From positions 186,001 through 250,000 of the forward strand of contig NZ_MDKC01000023.1 in NCBI RefSeq assembly GCF_001712755.1: a stretch of DNA of 64,000 nt, given 5' to 3'. This DNA comes from Gottfriedia luciferensis. GTDB lineage: Bacteria; Bacillota; Bacilli; Bacillales; Bacillaceae_G. The position numbers were made by a program, and so were the translations under genes. A model generated the notes under the pieces. The model saw only the letters and a program-made list of their open reading frames with translations. It made no database searches and was not told the origin of the DNA. Below are positions 7,853 to 16,110 of the stretch, piece by piece; the stretch's first letter is position 1, and every line of letters starts with the position of its first letter.

Positions 7853-8896
7853 TTATATTGTTGTTTCTTTTGAAAAATATTTTCTTCTCATCCACAACGC
7901 TGCGTTAACCAACGCAATCATTACGGGTACTTCAACTAATGGACCAATTACTGCTGCAAATGCCGCTCCTGAATTAATTCCAAACACTCCAACTGCAACT
8001 GCAATTGCTAATTCAAAATTATTACTTCCAGCTGTGAAAGCTAAAGTTGTTGAAACTCCATAACTTGCTCCCGATTTCTTCCCTAAGAAGAAAGAAACAA
8101 AGAACATAATGATGAAATAGATTAATAACGGAATTGCGATACGAACAACATCTAAAGGTAGCTCTACAATTACTTCTCCCTTCAAAGAGAACATCACAAC
8201 AATTGTAAACAATAATGCAATTAACGTAATTGGACTGATTTTAGGAATAAATTCTTTTTCATACCAATCTCTACCTTTGGCTCTTACAAGAATTAATCTT
8301 GTAAATAGTCCTGCTAAAAACGGAATTCCTAAATAGATGAAAACTGATTTTGCCACTTCTGGCATTGTAATATCGATTGACATTCCTTCTAAACCAAAAA
8401 CTTTTGGTAATACTGTTACGAAGAAATATGCGTAAACAGAGAAAAAGATCATTTGGAAAATGGAGTTAAAGGCTACTAATCCAGCCGCATATTCACGATC
8501 TCCATCAGCTAAGTCATTCCATACGATCACCATCGCAATGCATCGTGCTAAACCGATCATGATTAAACCAACCATATACTCTGGATAATCTCTTAAAAAG
8601 AAAATTGCTAATAAAAACATTAATACTGGTCCAATTAACCAGTTTTGAATTAATGATAAAAATAATACTTTTACATCTTTAAATACTCTTCCGATCTCTT
8701 CATAACGTACTTTTGCCAGTGGCGGATACATCATTAAAATCAATCCGATAGCTAAAGGTATTGAAGTCGTTCCAACTTGTAATTTGTTTAAGTTATCTAC
8801 AAATCCAGGTGTTGAAATGCCAAGAATTATCCCAATTGCCATTGCTACGAATATCCAAAGCGTTAAATATCTGTCTAAAAATGATAATCGTTTCAT
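7853..8896 (-). CDS. acr3: ACR3-family arsenite efflux transporter
   Basis: A 347-residue polytopic protein with ten hydrophobic segments. Family marks are [19 protein letters not shown], with the conserved Cys in TM4 that is needed for arsenite transport, and [21 protein letters not shown]. It extrudes As(III) using the proton motive force. In B. subtilis this position is called arsB although the protein is ACR3-type. It lies 20 bases downstream of arsI within the arsenic operon. Confidence 0.96.
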   Translation of the reverse strand: MKRLSFLDRYLTLWIFVAMAIGIILGISTPGFVDNLNKLQVGTTSIPLAIGLILMMYPPLAKVRYEEIGRVFKDVKVLFLSLIQNWLIGPVLMFLLAIFFLRDYPEYMVGLIMIGLARCIAMVIVWNDLADGDREYAAGLVAFNSIFQMIFFSVYAYFFVTVLPKVFGLEGMSIDITMPEVAKSVFIYLGIPFLAGLFTRLILVRAKGRDWYEKEFIPKISPITLIALLFTIVVMFSLKGEVIVELPLDVVRIAIPLLIYFIIMFFVSFFLGKKSGASYGVSTTLAFTAGSNNFELAIAVAVGVFGINSGAAFAAVIGPLVEVPVMIALVNAALWMRRKYFSKETTI

Positions 8897-8915
8897 TCTT
8901 TTCTCCCTTTACACA

Positions 8916-9353
8916 CTAACAGCAAGAATTAACTTTAGATTCAGTGGAAGTTTTACAACAAGACGTGCTCTCTATTTTTTGAACTTCACTATCTGCTTTT
9001 GTATAGAAGAATTCCCACTCATTTCCGTCTGGATCTGTTACCCAAAACTTATCTTGTACCGCATAGCAACAAGTTGTATCCATTTCTTCACGAGCAAAGA
9101 AACCTTCTTTTTCTAGTCTTTCCTTATGAGTTAAAATTTCTTCAGCTGTTTCAACTTGGAAACCAAAGTGATTTACTTGATTCCCTTCAACTTGATCACG
9201 AACGTTTAATGTGAAATTAAGACCTGGATTTTCTAACAGGAATTTCGCATAACCCTCTTTCACTTTAACAGGTACTAATCCAAATACCTTTTGATAAAAG
9301 GCGATTGATGCCTCTAAATTCGTCACGTTAACTCCTACATGAACATATTTCAT
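8916..9353 (-). CDS. arsI: ArsI/CadI-family C-As lyase or metalloid resistance protein
   Basis: A 145-residue VOC protein matching B. subtilis YqcK/ArsI in operon position and length: YVHVGVNVTNLEASIAFYQKVFG, NHFGFQV, DTTCCYAVQDKFWVTDPDGNEWEFFY. The vicinal CC in DTTCCYA is the arsenic-binding pair of ArsI, which cleaves the C-As bond of trivalent organoarsenicals such as methylarsenite. The C-terminus carries two further cysteine pairs (STSCCKT and the final NSCC) that could also bind arsenic. It has its own ArsR-type palindrome just upstream (9379-9394). Confidence 0.9.
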   Translation of the reverse strand: MKYVHVGVNVTNLEASIAFYQKVFGLVPVKVKEGYAKFLLENPGLNFTLNVRDQVEGNQVNHFGFQVETAEEILTHKERLEKEGFFAREEMDTTCCYAVQDKFWVTDPDGNEWEFFYTKADSEVQKIESTSCCKTSTESKVNSCC

Positions 9354-9378
9354 ACAGAATCCTCCCTTAATTTATTAT

Positions 9379-9394
9379 ATCAAAAAAAGTTGAT
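9379..9394. promoter_or_regulatory. Second ArsR-type operator, between arsR and arsI
   Basis: ATCAA-N6-TTGAT with the same AAAAAG spacer as the operator upstream of arsR. It sits 26 bases upstream of the arsI start and about 17 bases downstream of the arsR stop. Confidence 0.65.
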
Positions 9395-9410
9395 TTAACG
9401 ATTAAAAAAA

Positions 9411-9737
9411 TTAGCAACAATTACTGTTACGTTTACCGTTATCTGATTTTCGGAAAATACAACAAAGCTCTTCTGATAGCAAACTGTTAACTTCTGTATC
9501 GTTTAAATCGTAATAGCTCCATGTCCCTTTTGTCTCTTTAATAATGAGCCCTGCGTCTAGTAAGATTTTTAAATGATAAGAGAGCTTTGATTGTGTCATA
9601 TCAAACGTTTCCGTTAAATCACATACACATGTACTTCCTCTTTGGCAAAGCTCATACATGATTTCTAGACGCTTCTGATCTGCTAACGCTTTAAATTTCT
9701 GCTCATATTTCTGGAACTGTTGTGTCATCTCAGTCAT
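9411..9737 (-). CDS. arsR: ArsR arsenic-responsive repressor
   Basis: A 108-residue ArsR/SmtB winged-helix repressor. The As(III) site lies in the recognition region ELCQRGSTCVCDLTE (Cys31, Cys37, Cys39), followed by MTQSKLSYHLKILLDAGLI as the DNA-reading helix. The tail ends in NSNCC, an unusual extra cysteine pair also seen in the neighbouring ArsI. AAGGAG stands eight bases before the ATG. It should repress the whole operon and release DNA on As(III) or Sb(III) binding. Confidence 0.97.
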   Translation of the reverse strand: MTEMTQQFQKYEQKFKALADQKRLEIMYELCQRGSTCVCDLTETFDMTQSKLSYHLKILLDAGLIIKETKGTWSYYDLNDTEVNSLLSEELCCIFRKSDNGKRNSNCC

Positions 9738-9752
9738 GTGATTACTCCTTAA

Positions 9753-9831
9753 TCAAATTTTCTTGATGAATTAAGTATATGTTAGTTTATCAAATAAATG
9801 CAATATATAAATCAAAAAAAGTTGATTTATA
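9753..9831 (-). promoter_or_regulatory. ars operon promoter with ArsR operator
   Basis: The palindrome TATAAATCAA-N6-TTGATTTATA (9806-9831) has perfect ten-base arms. Immediately downstream on the minus strand, TTGCAT, an 18-base spacer and TATACT form a plausible sigma-A promoter. A repressor on the palindrome would cover the upstream promoter edge, as expected for ArsR. Confidence 0.8.
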
Positions 9832-9843
9832 ACTTCTTATGAA

Positions 9844-9867
9844 ACTAAACTGCCATTTTAGTTAAAT
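9844..9867. repeat. Possible copy of the dispersed CTGCCATTTTAGTT repeat
   Basis: ACTAAACTGCCATTTTAGTT resembles the loop and right arm of the hairpin at 36284-36326 (CTGCCATTTTAGTTCAATAAG). It lies between cdaS and the ars promoter. Short, so chance cannot be excluded. Confidence 0.35.
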
Positions 9868-9903
9868 CCAAAATCACCAATCTACTTTGCAAATCCAACA
9901 AAA

Positions 9904-9925
9904 AAACGATCAAAAATGACCGTTT
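9904..9925 (-). terminator. Terminator of cdaS
   Basis: A nine-base stem AAACGGTCA/TGATCGTTT (one G-T pair), with a T-rich loop and a T-run on the minus strand, lying five bases past the cdaS stop. Confidence 0.75.
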
Positions 9926-9930
9926 CAGTT

Positions 9931-10557
9931 TCAATTAATAGGTGCTCCATATTTAACAGGATATAAGCTTCCTTTATAAGCGAAAGATATATTTCCTGTT
10001 TCTTCTGATACAACTAGGGCAAGTGCATCGCTTTGTTCGGAAATTCCAACTGCTGCTCGGTGCCTTGTTCCAAGTTTTTTATTATCGTATGTAATTTTAG
10101 AAAGTGGAAGTACATTACCTGCTGAAATGATCATGTTATTTTCAACAAGTACTGCTCCGTCATGTAACGGGCTACCTGGATAAAAAATTGATTCTAGCAA
10201 TGCTGGAGATAGTTTTGCACCGACGTGGATCCCTGAACTCATCAATTCTTCAAGCGAGTCGTCTCTTTTTACAACAATTAATCCGCCATGTTTGCGTTTA
10301 GACAAGTGTTGAACTGTGATTGTCAATTCATCAAAGATATCAGTATACGGAGCTAGGTATGAATTTAAATAAAATGAGGCAGCATCCATTTGTAAATCAT
10401 TAAAGACACGATGAATATTTTCAAATTCCGTTAATATGCCGCATCCTTTATTTTCAATTCTTCCAATCATACCGTCGATTTTTAAATTAAGTTGAGTTAA
10501 TGTATTTGTTATATTTTTTCTTAAAGTGGGATTTAATTGAGACTCGAATTCATCCAT
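9931..10557 (-). CDS. cdaS: Sporulation-specific diadenylate cyclase CdaS
   Basis: A 208-residue cyclic di-AMP synthase. The DAC domain has the catalytic DGA (133-135, in SPLHDGAVL) and RHR (165-167, in LGTRHRAAVG). The roughly 60-residue N-terminal helical part matches the autoinhibitory YojJ domain of B. subtilis CdaS, and there are no membrane segments as in CdaA. In B. subtilis the enzyme is forespore-specific and supports germination. The ribosome binding site is poor: a good GGAGG stands 36 bases upstream of the only available ATG, and an in-frame TGA excludes a longer protein. Confidence 0.92.
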   Translation of the reverse strand: MDEFESQLNPTLRKNITNTLTQLNLKIDGMIGRIENKGCGILTEFENIHRVFNDLQMDAASFYLNSYLAPYTDIFDELTITVQHLSKRKHGGLIVVKRDDSLEELMSSGIHVGAKLSPALLESIFYPGSPLHDGAVLVENNMIISAGNVLPLSKITYDNKKLGTRHRAAVGISEQSDALALVVSEETGNISFAYKGSLYPVKYGAPIN

Positions 10558-10687
10558 TTCAATTTTTCATCTCGCTTTCGAACCGAATTACCTCCACTTA
10601 AGTTTCCCAAAGTTGGCTATGTTATACCAATCATTACCACCTTGTTTTTTTCAATAATAATTGATGGTTTGTAACGAAGTTAGTTGA

Positions 10688-11074
10688 TTATCTTGCTGCC
10701 CATGCTTCAACTTCTATTTTAATGTCTGGATTTGCTAAAGCTGATACATAAGCATAAGTTGTTGCAGGTGGATTACCAGAATGAAATTGGCTCCAACAGT
10801 CTAGAAAGAATTGACGATCGATTTTCTCTGTTAGCCAAAAGTTTAGTTTAAAAAGATTAGTAAGCTCGACTTTCTCACTCTCAAGTATGTTTTTTATGTT
10901 CTCAAGTGCATTGACAAATTGACTTTCGATATCATTTGGAAATACTCCGTTTTTGTCGTTTCCTACTTGACCTGATAAAACAACTAGCTCTGCATGTCTT
11001 GGAACAATTGTGACATGACTATATTGGCCAACAGGTGCGGCAACAGATTCAGGGTTTACTTTTTTAATTTTCAT
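10688..11074 (-). CDS. RidA/YjgF-family protein
   Basis: A 128-residue member of the RidA superfamily (imine/enamine deaminases). Seen: PVGQYSHVTIVPRHAELVVLSGQVG, FKLNFWLTE and the C-terminal DIKIEVEAWAAR, where the conserved glutamate sits. The usual catalytic arginine region reads TTYAYVSALANPDIKIE, with no Arg before it, so it may be a non-deaminating subgroup. The ATG at 11072-11074 is taken because AGGAGG lies upstream; the open frame runs further back to 11110 through the terminator of the preceding gene. Confidence 0.85.
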   Translation of the reverse strand: MKIKKVNPESVAAPVGQYSHVTIVPRHAELVVLSGQVGNDKNGVFPNDIESQFVNALENIKNILESEKVELTNLFKLNFWLTEKIDRQFFLDCWSQFHSGNPPATTYAYVSALANPDIKIEVEAWAAR

Positions 11075-11097
11075 ATTTATTTCCTCCTTTTTTCTTT

Positions 11098-11130
11098 CAA
11101 AAAACCTCAAATGTCTTAAACATTTGAGGT
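11098..11130 (-). terminator. Terminator of the small winged-helix gene
   Basis: A perfect ten-base stem ACCTCAAATG/CATTTGAGGT followed on the minus strand by six T. It separates the gene at 11153-11437 from the RidA gene. Confidence 0.9.
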
Positions 11131-11152
11131 AGTCATTTTTTATGTATACATA

Positions 11153-11437
11153 TTATCTTAATAATTCTATTACTCTCGCTAACCCTGTAGGTGTAATTGA
11201 AATATTAAATAATGAAGCAATTTCCTTTTGATCTATATCACTTTTAATCCAAGTTAAACCGTTTATAAATCCTTGCATTTCTAATTCAATTAATGCAGGT
11301 TCGACATCATCAATTTCTACTCCTACTTCATTATGAAGCCCTTTTTCAAAATCTGGCTCTTTTTCTTGAAGTTCTTTAAAAATGGCCAATAGCATTAATC
11401 CTGCATCTGAAATCTTACTACCCAGAAAGAACACCAC
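11153..11437 (-). CDS. YjcQ-like small winged-helix protein (hypothetical)
   Basis: A 94-residue soluble protein. The pattern IDDVEPALIELEMQGFINGLTW, then ISITPTGLARVIELL, resembles the winged-helix fold of B. subtilis YjcQ, often of phage origin. The relationship is only suggestive. The start is uncertain: two GTG codons at 11437 and 11434 sit inside an AAAGGTGGTG sequence that is itself paired in a hairpin (11433-11468). It follows nagZ by 55 bases on the same strand and ends at a strong terminator. Confidence 0.5.
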   Translation of the reverse strand: MVFFLGSKISDAGLMLLAIFKELQEKEPDFEKGLHNEVGVEIDDVEPALIELEMQGFINGLTWIKSDIDQKEIASLFNISITPTGLARVIELLR

Positions 11438-11468
11438 CTTTCAGACTATTTATTCGACAAAAGGTGGT
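11433..11468 (-). promoter_or_regulatory. Hairpin covering the start of the YjcQ-like gene
   Basis: ACCACCTTT (minus strand, upstream) pairs perfectly with AAAGGTGGT, which contains the only Shine-Dalgarno-like sequence and the GTG start of the next gene. It may end the nagZ transcript, hide the ribosome binding site, or do both. Confidence 0.5.
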
Positions 11469-11492
11469 AATTTCCTTTTTTTGCTAATTTTT

Positions 11493-13196
11493 CTACTTAT
11501 TTAATAACTTATTTGTTTTTTCAACGAGCTTTTGAAGATCTGCCGGCTTTACCTGATTATTATCTAGTTTATACTTTTGTTTAAGTAAAATGATTCGTTT
11601 TACACTCTCGTTTATACGTTCCTCTGAAATTGTTTTGTTTTTCACGGCTGTTTCGATTTCTTTATAAACAGCTTTTACTTTGTTAGGATCATGGGCAACC
11701 ATAATGATATCACTTCCAGCTAAAATGGAAGTAACCGCTGCTTTTTCTAAATTATAATTTTTTCCTATTGCATCCATCGTCATATCATCCGTCATTACTA
11801 CTCCGTTATACTTTAAATCATCCCTTAACATTGAAGTAATGATCATTTTAGACATTGAAGCAGGGTATTTAGGATCAATTTTTGGTAATAAAATATGTGC
11901 AACCATAACAGCATCTGCGTTTTGGTTGATCGCGTCCTTAAACGGTATTAATTCCAATGATTTTAAATCAGTATACGATTTGTTTACAACTGGTAATTCT
12001 AAATGGGAGTCAACTGAAGTATCACCATGGCCCGGAAAATGCTTTACAACTGGGATGATTTTCTCTGATTGAATCCCTTTCATTGTTTGTATTCCTAAAT
12101 TACTTACAGTTTTTGGATTATTACTAAATGAACGATCACCAATAACCGGATTTTTAGGATTACTATTTACATCTAAAACAGGCGCAAAGTCCATATTTAA
12201 ACCAAAAGCTTGTAATTGTTCTCCTAGTATCTGGCCAATTTCAAATGAGAATTGTCCATTATTTTTCTTTCCAATTATTTCATTTGATGGTATCTGACCA
12301 AGATTTCCTGGTAAACGAGAAACCCTTCCACCTTCTTGATCAACTCCGAATAAGATCGGTAAATGATTATTTTTATTAGCAGCCTTTATAGTATTTACAA
12401 GTTTAACCGTTTGACTGTTATTCGTTAGATTTTCATTGTAAAAAATAAATCCACCAATATGATATTGTTCAACTAGTTCTTTTAAACTATTTGAGTAATT
12501 CGGTCCGTAAAAACCTGAGATAATCATTTGACCTATTTTTTCTTGAAGTGTCATCGCATTTAAAAGCTGATCTAGTTTAGCGCCAGTACTAGGAGTAAGC
12601 TCATCAATCATTGATACTGACGTATGATGAAGTGTTGGATTATTATTCTCACTAGTTGGTCTTGGTAAGATAAACTTCAATTCAATTTGATTTGGAAGTT
12701 CATAAACTAAAATAATTTGATCAACTTGTTGATCCTTATAATATTTAACCTTAGATGGCTTTTTTAATTGTTTCATAATATCGTCATAGTGAATTTGTTG
12801 TAAATTAGAATCATATGATCTTACTTCATAAATTCGATTTTGATGATCATATCCTACTGTAAATCCCTGTTTTTGATAAGTTAAGTACGTACCATTAGCT
12901 ACCTGATCTTTTTGAGTAGACTCCCCAAACTGCTCCGTTAGCTCCTTTAAAGAAGTATTCCCTACTTGTATATTTTTTTGGTTTGGAATTTCTCCTTGTT
13001 TAGCGCTTGAAAGTATATTATTTAAAATTTCTTCGGTTGAAAGTTGACTCGAATGATTAGTCTCCGTTTGATGATTTGTATTTTTATTTGGATTCGATTT
13101 TGATGAATCTTGGAAAACTTTATCTTTCACCGCAAAGTAAACACTTGTACAGATAATTAACAATAGTATTATTAAAAAAACAGTTTTTTTGATAAT
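11493..13196 (-). CDS. nagZ: Lipid- or membrane-anchored DUF4309-NagZ fusion (beta-N-acetylglucosaminidase, GH3)
   Basis: About 567 residues. An N-terminal hydrophobic anchor (KKTVFLIILLLIICTSVYFAV) is followed by a Ser/Asn-rich linker. A DUF4309 domain like B. subtilis YjgB comes next (roughly residues 60-180: LSSAKQGEI, YLTYQKQGFTVGYD, IYEVRSYDS), then a full GH3 NagZ domain (DQEGGRVSRLPG, KHFPGHGDTSVDSH, VMTDDMTMDAI with the likely nucleophile Asp). NagZ removes GlcNAc from muropeptides during wall recycling outside the cell. No ATG, GTG or TTG fits the strong AGGAGG at 13202-13207; ATT (13194-13196) or ATC (13191-13193) would, and both precede the two lysines of the anchor. A TTG at 13163 would cut the anchor in half. 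Confidence 0.85.
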   Translation of the reverse strand: MIKKTVFLIILLLIICTSVYFAVKDKVFQDSSKSNPNKNTNHQTETNHSSQLSTEEILNNILSSAKQGEIPNQKNIQVGNTSLKELTEQFGESTQKDQVANGTYLTYQKQGFTVGYDHQNRIYEVRSYDSNLQQIHYDDIMKQLKKPSKVKYYKDQQVDQIILVYELPNQIELKFILPRPTSENNNPTLHHTSVSMIDELTPSTGAKLDQLLNAMTLQEKIGQMIISGFYGPNYSNSLKELVEQYHIGGFIFYNENLTNNSQTVKLVNTIKAANKNNHLPILFGVDQEGGRVSRLPGNLGQIPSNEIIGKKNNGQFSFEIGQILGEQLQAFGLNMDFAPVLDVNSNPKNPVIGDRSFSNNPKTVSNLGIQTMKGIQSEKIIPVVKHFPGHGDTSVDSHLELPVVNKSYTDLKSLELIPFKDAINQNADAVMVAHILLPKIDPKYPASMSKMIITSMLRDDLKYNGVVMTDDMTMDAIGKNYNLEKAAVTSILAGSDIIMVAHDPNKVKAVYKEIETAVKNKTISEERINESVKRIILLKQKYKLDNNQVKPADLQKLVEKTNKLLNK

Positions 13197-13318
13197 ATTC
13201 TCCTCCTAAAATATTATTTTCCCCTCTTTACTTACTTATATTTCCATTAGTTAAGTGGGCACCTTCTAACGAATAGGTGCATACGATGAGAAAGATTAAC
13301 GAGGAGGGACTAATTAGC

Positions 13319-14236
13319 ATGACCAATAAAAAATCCCATGAAATAATTCAACCTATAAACTACAAAAATCAAAATATGCATCCAAATCAGAATAATCCTT
13401 ACTATGATTATCACCAATATTGGTATAACGAATATCAATCATATCCTATTCATCAACAGCATCATTCAATTGACCAATCTGACATTTTTTACCGTCAGCA
13501 TGCTCAAGCTACTTTCGTTTTAGTTCACGGCTCATGGGTTGATCCATTCTTTTGGCATGGAATAACACGAGAACTACAAAAAATGGGACATATTGTTCAC
13601 ACACCACAGTTGCCTGGACATGGTACAGATAAAGATAAAAATGTAAATCATGAGATGATTACAAAACAAGTTGTTCACTATATAACGTCTAATAAGCTTA
13701 ATAATATTATTTTGATCGGTCACAGCTTTGGTGGCACGGTCATTCAAAAAGTCGCTGAGCAGCTTCACGACCGAATTAAACGATTAGTTTTTTGGAATGC
13801 TTTTGTTTTAAATGACGGCGAAAGCTTAGCTGATCAATTTCCACCACAAGCACAAAAATTCCTTTTAGACTTAGCAAAACAATCTTCTGATAATACAATC
13901 AAACTACCATTTCAATACTTCAGGGATGTGTTTGTTAACTTGGCTGATTTACAAACGGCAAGGCAAATTTATAATGCGACAACACCGGAACCAGTAATGC
14001 CTCTAGTCGAAAAGCTAGATTTAAAAACGTTTTACCAATTATCTACTCCAAGAAGCTTTATTAATTTACAAGAGGATACAGTAGTACCCGCAGGAGAAAA
14101 TTCTGGTTGGTACCCTCATATGGCTAGTAGATTAGGAATTTATCGTTTTATACAAGGAAGTGGCGATCATATGTCAACTGCAAAAATATACCCAAGAAGA
14201 ATGGCACAATTAATTGTAAATGCGTCACGAGACTAA
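13319..14236 (+). CDS. Alpha/beta hydrolase with Asn/Gln/His-rich N-terminus
   Basis: A 305-residue protein. Residues 1-58 are a low-complexity, hydrophilic segment rich in Asn, Gln, His and Tyr. A compact alpha/beta hydrolase follows: ATFVLVHGSWVDPFFWHG (oxyanion region), LIGHSFGG with the nucleophile Ser, and GSGDHMSTAKIYP with the catalytic His near the end. The substrate is not evident; the type resembles small esterases. The ATG at 13319 follows GAGGAGGG by 11 bases; the frame is open upstream to 13277. Tyr/His-rich extensions are common in Bacillus spore-surface proteins, so a spore location is possible but unproven. Confidence 0.8.
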   Translation: MTNKKSHEIIQPINYKNQNMHPNQNNPYYDYHQYWYNEYQSYPIHQQHHSIDQSDIFYRQHAQATFVLVHGSWVDPFFWHGITRELQKMGHIVHTPQLPGHGTDKDKNVNHEMITKQVVHYITSNKLNNIILIGHSFGGTVIQKVAEQLHDRIKRLVFWNAFVLNDGESLADQFPPQAQKFLLDLAKQSSDNTIKLPFQYFRDVFVNLADLQTARQIYNATTPEPVMPLVEKLDLKTFYQLSTPRSFINLQEDTVVPAGENSGWYPHMASRLGIYRFIQGSGDHMSTAKIYPRRMAQLIVNASRD

Positions 14237-14277
14237 AAATGGACTTTGCTAGTTTATGATTGTATCACTTAATTTCC

Positions 14278-14322
14278 TTACCTTTAAGTGAAGTGAATTT
14301 TCTTAACTTCATTTAAAGGTAA
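14278..14322 (+). terminator. Long hairpin after the alpha/beta hydrolase
   Basis: Seventeen-base arms (TTACCTTTAAgTGAAGT with ACTTCATTTAAAGGTAA) pair with only one G-T. No long T-run follows, so it may be a weak terminator or an mRNA 3'-end stabiliser. Confidence 0.6.
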
Positions 14323-14425
14323 TTTAAATTAGATTTAATCCTATTAATATATATTTAATATTCTTGTAACATGTAATATACTAATAGTATGAAAAATTTT
14401 AATATTATATTATTAGGAGACCGAA

Positions 14426-15382
14426 ATGAATAAAATAAAGAAAATCGCAACTATAGCAACTGCAACAACTCTATCAGCAGGTATTCTATTAGGTATGCTA
14501 CCAACTGAAACACAAGCTGCAACTAATACTAAAGTTGTCCAAGCTCAAAATGATTTAAAAAAACAAGTTAGCTCTTATATTAAAGTTTTGAACAATTTAA
14601 AAAGTGAAATCTATTATACAGATCAAGAGGTTTATGATTATTATAAAGAATTACAAACTGATGTTACTTTATTTAATAAGTACGGATATACAGGTAAAGA
14701 TGCACTAGTGACAAAAACTACCAGCTTTAAAACAAGAATTGATAAAGCTCGTAAAGATAATGCAGCAGTAGATATGAAAAAAATAACAGCACAATTTAAT
14801 ACATATATTAAAAAAGTAGATTCAAAAAATGCTAAAACTTACTTTACTACACAAAAAAATAAATTGATGGCAATTAGAAATTACCAAAACCACACATACG
14901 ATACGATCGAGTCATATGTATACGATATTGAAGACCAAATTCTTACTGAAAATGAAATTTATATTCGTAAGCAGTTACCTGTTGAATATAAAAACTATGA
15001 AACTGAAAAGACTTTAGTAAATCAACGCTTTTTTGGAATGACATCTAAAGAACAAGAAATTATTAGCTATGCATATGATGTTCTTGATATGGATTACACA
15101 ACACATCGTCAAATCGAAAAAGATCTAGACTCTATGTTTGATCAGTATTTTAAAGATGGTTTTGATGAGATCTATGATGTAGAAGATAATGAAAGCTTAG
15201 ATTATGCACTTCAAAAAAGAGATGTAGCAAAAGCAAAAGTTGCTCTTGTAAATTATACTGCCGTTTATAAAAAATTTAATAATACTTACAATCAATTTGA
15301 AGCTGCGGCCGATGTATATAAAACAAATCTAACAGTTAAATTTGCTAATAAAGTAAAAAAAGCGCCATCTACACAACAATAA
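14426..15382 (+). CDS. Secreted helical protein of unknown function
   Basis: A 318-residue protein with a clear Sec signal peptide (MNKIKKIATIATATTLSAG, cleavage likely after TQAA near residue 32). The mature part is charged, lysine- and tyrosine-rich and predicted mostly helical, with no cysteine and no domain I recognise. TAGGAG precedes the ATG. It is transcribed alone, and its last 14 bases overlap the 3' end of the convergent small gene. It could be a wall-associated or matrix protein; nothing in the sequence proves this. Confidence 0.7.
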   Translation: MNKIKKIATIATATTLSAGILLGMLPTETQAATNTKVVQAQNDLKKQVSSYIKVLNNLKSEIYYTDQEVYDYYKELQTDVTLFNKYGYTGKDALVTKTTSFKTRIDKARKDNAAVDMKKITAQFNTYIKKVDSKNAKTYFTTQKNKLMAIRNYQNHTYDTIESYVYDIEDQILTENEIYIRKQLPVEYKNYETEKTLVNQRFFGMTSKEQEIISYAYDVLDMDYTTHRQIEKDLDSMFDQYFKDGFDEIYDVEDNESLDYALQKRDVAKAKVALVNYTAVYKKFNNTYNQFEAAADVYKTNLTVKFANKVKKAPSTQQ

Positions 15383-15596
15383 GATCAGCATCTAAATAAA
15401 AACAGTCCTTTGTATGAAAATCATCTTTTCCAAAGGACTGTTTTTTATGTTTAACTTGATTTAATTTTTCTTGTTTCGTTTTTGTTCTACGTGTATTTAA
15501 ATCTAACATCGCAAATGAACTTCTACTTAATTCTGGATTTCGTTTACCTTCTCTAACTAGTTTGTCTCGTAATTTTCTTGCTTTTGATTTGCTCAT
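15369..15596 (-). CDS. Small basic conserved protein
   Basis: A 75-residue protein with the N-terminus MSKSKARKLRDKLVREGKRN, then PELSRSSFAMLDLNTRRTKTK. Proteins with this beginning are, as I recall, common in Bacillus and unnamed; the strong positive charge suggests RNA or ribosome contact. The ATG at 15594-15596 has an AGAGGTGG site; the frame is open to 15641. Unusually, the terminator hairpin at 15399-15444 lies inside the last third of this gene, and its stop is within the convergent upstream gene. Confidence 0.65.
   Translation of the reverse strand: MSKSKARKLRDKLVREGKRNPELSRSSFAMLDLNTRRTKTKQEKLNQVKHKKQSFGKDDFHTKDCFYLDADLIVV
15399..15444. terminator. Bidirectional terminator lying inside a coding sequence
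   Basis: AAAACAGTCCTTTG and CAAAGGACTGTTTT form a perfect 14-base stem with T-runs on both strands. It ends the plus-strand secreted-protein gene but is also codons 51-66 of the minus-strand small gene. Confidence 0.85.
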
Positions 15597-15669
15597 TCTT
15601 TCCACCTCTTTTAACTTTATTCTTCTATTATATACAAGCAATCAATGTTTTCCACTACCACTTCGTAAT

Positions 15670-15957
15670 TTATTTTTTTGAAATTGGAATAAAGTGATTA
15701 AATAAACCGACCACTTTTATGTCTTTATCTAAAGCCTTAACCTCGTAAACTGAAAAAAAGACATAATCTTTTTTAGTTGTAACCTTACTTATAAGTTTTT
15801 CTCCTAGCAAGTCAATTCCAAAATCCAGATATTTATTTTTTGATTCCAATTTAAGTTGATCCTTTGCCCAAGTGACAAACTCTCCCTTTGATGGATTTGT
15901 TTGTGCAGAAATAATTAGACAGATTGCTAAAACTCCGATAACAAGTAATTTTTTCAT
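15670..15957 (-). CDS. DUF4359-family exported small protein
   Basis: A 95-residue protein with an N-terminal signal or anchor (KKLLVIGVLAICLIISAQ) followed directly by TNPSKGEFVTWAKDQL, the DUF4359 signature. The rest alternates strands (DYVFFSVYEVKAL) and ends FIPISKK. Function is unknown; it acts outside the membrane. AGGTGAC precedes the ATG. Monocistronic. Confidence 0.75.
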   Translation of the reverse strand: MKKLLVIGVLAICLIISAQTNPSKGEFVTWAKDQLKLESKNKYLDFGIDLLGEKLISKVTTKKDYVFFSVYEVKALDKDIKVVGLFNHFIPISKK

Positions 15958-16054
15958 AAAGTCACCTTTTCATTATTTTTACTAATTATATGATAAAGGA
16001 TATTACTGAATTGTCCAGAAAATATCTTTTTTTATTAATAAAATGTCTAGAAAA

Positions 16055-16084
16055 AATAAAAAAGGGTCTTAATTGCGACCCCTT
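16055..16084 (-). terminator. Terminator of the XRE-repeat gene
   Basis: GGGTC/GACCC stem with an eight-base loop and a T6 run on the minus strand, 27 bases beyond the stop at 16111. Confidence 0.8.
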
Positions 16085-16110
16085 AAAGTAAAAACAAGTT
16101 CAATTTGAAA

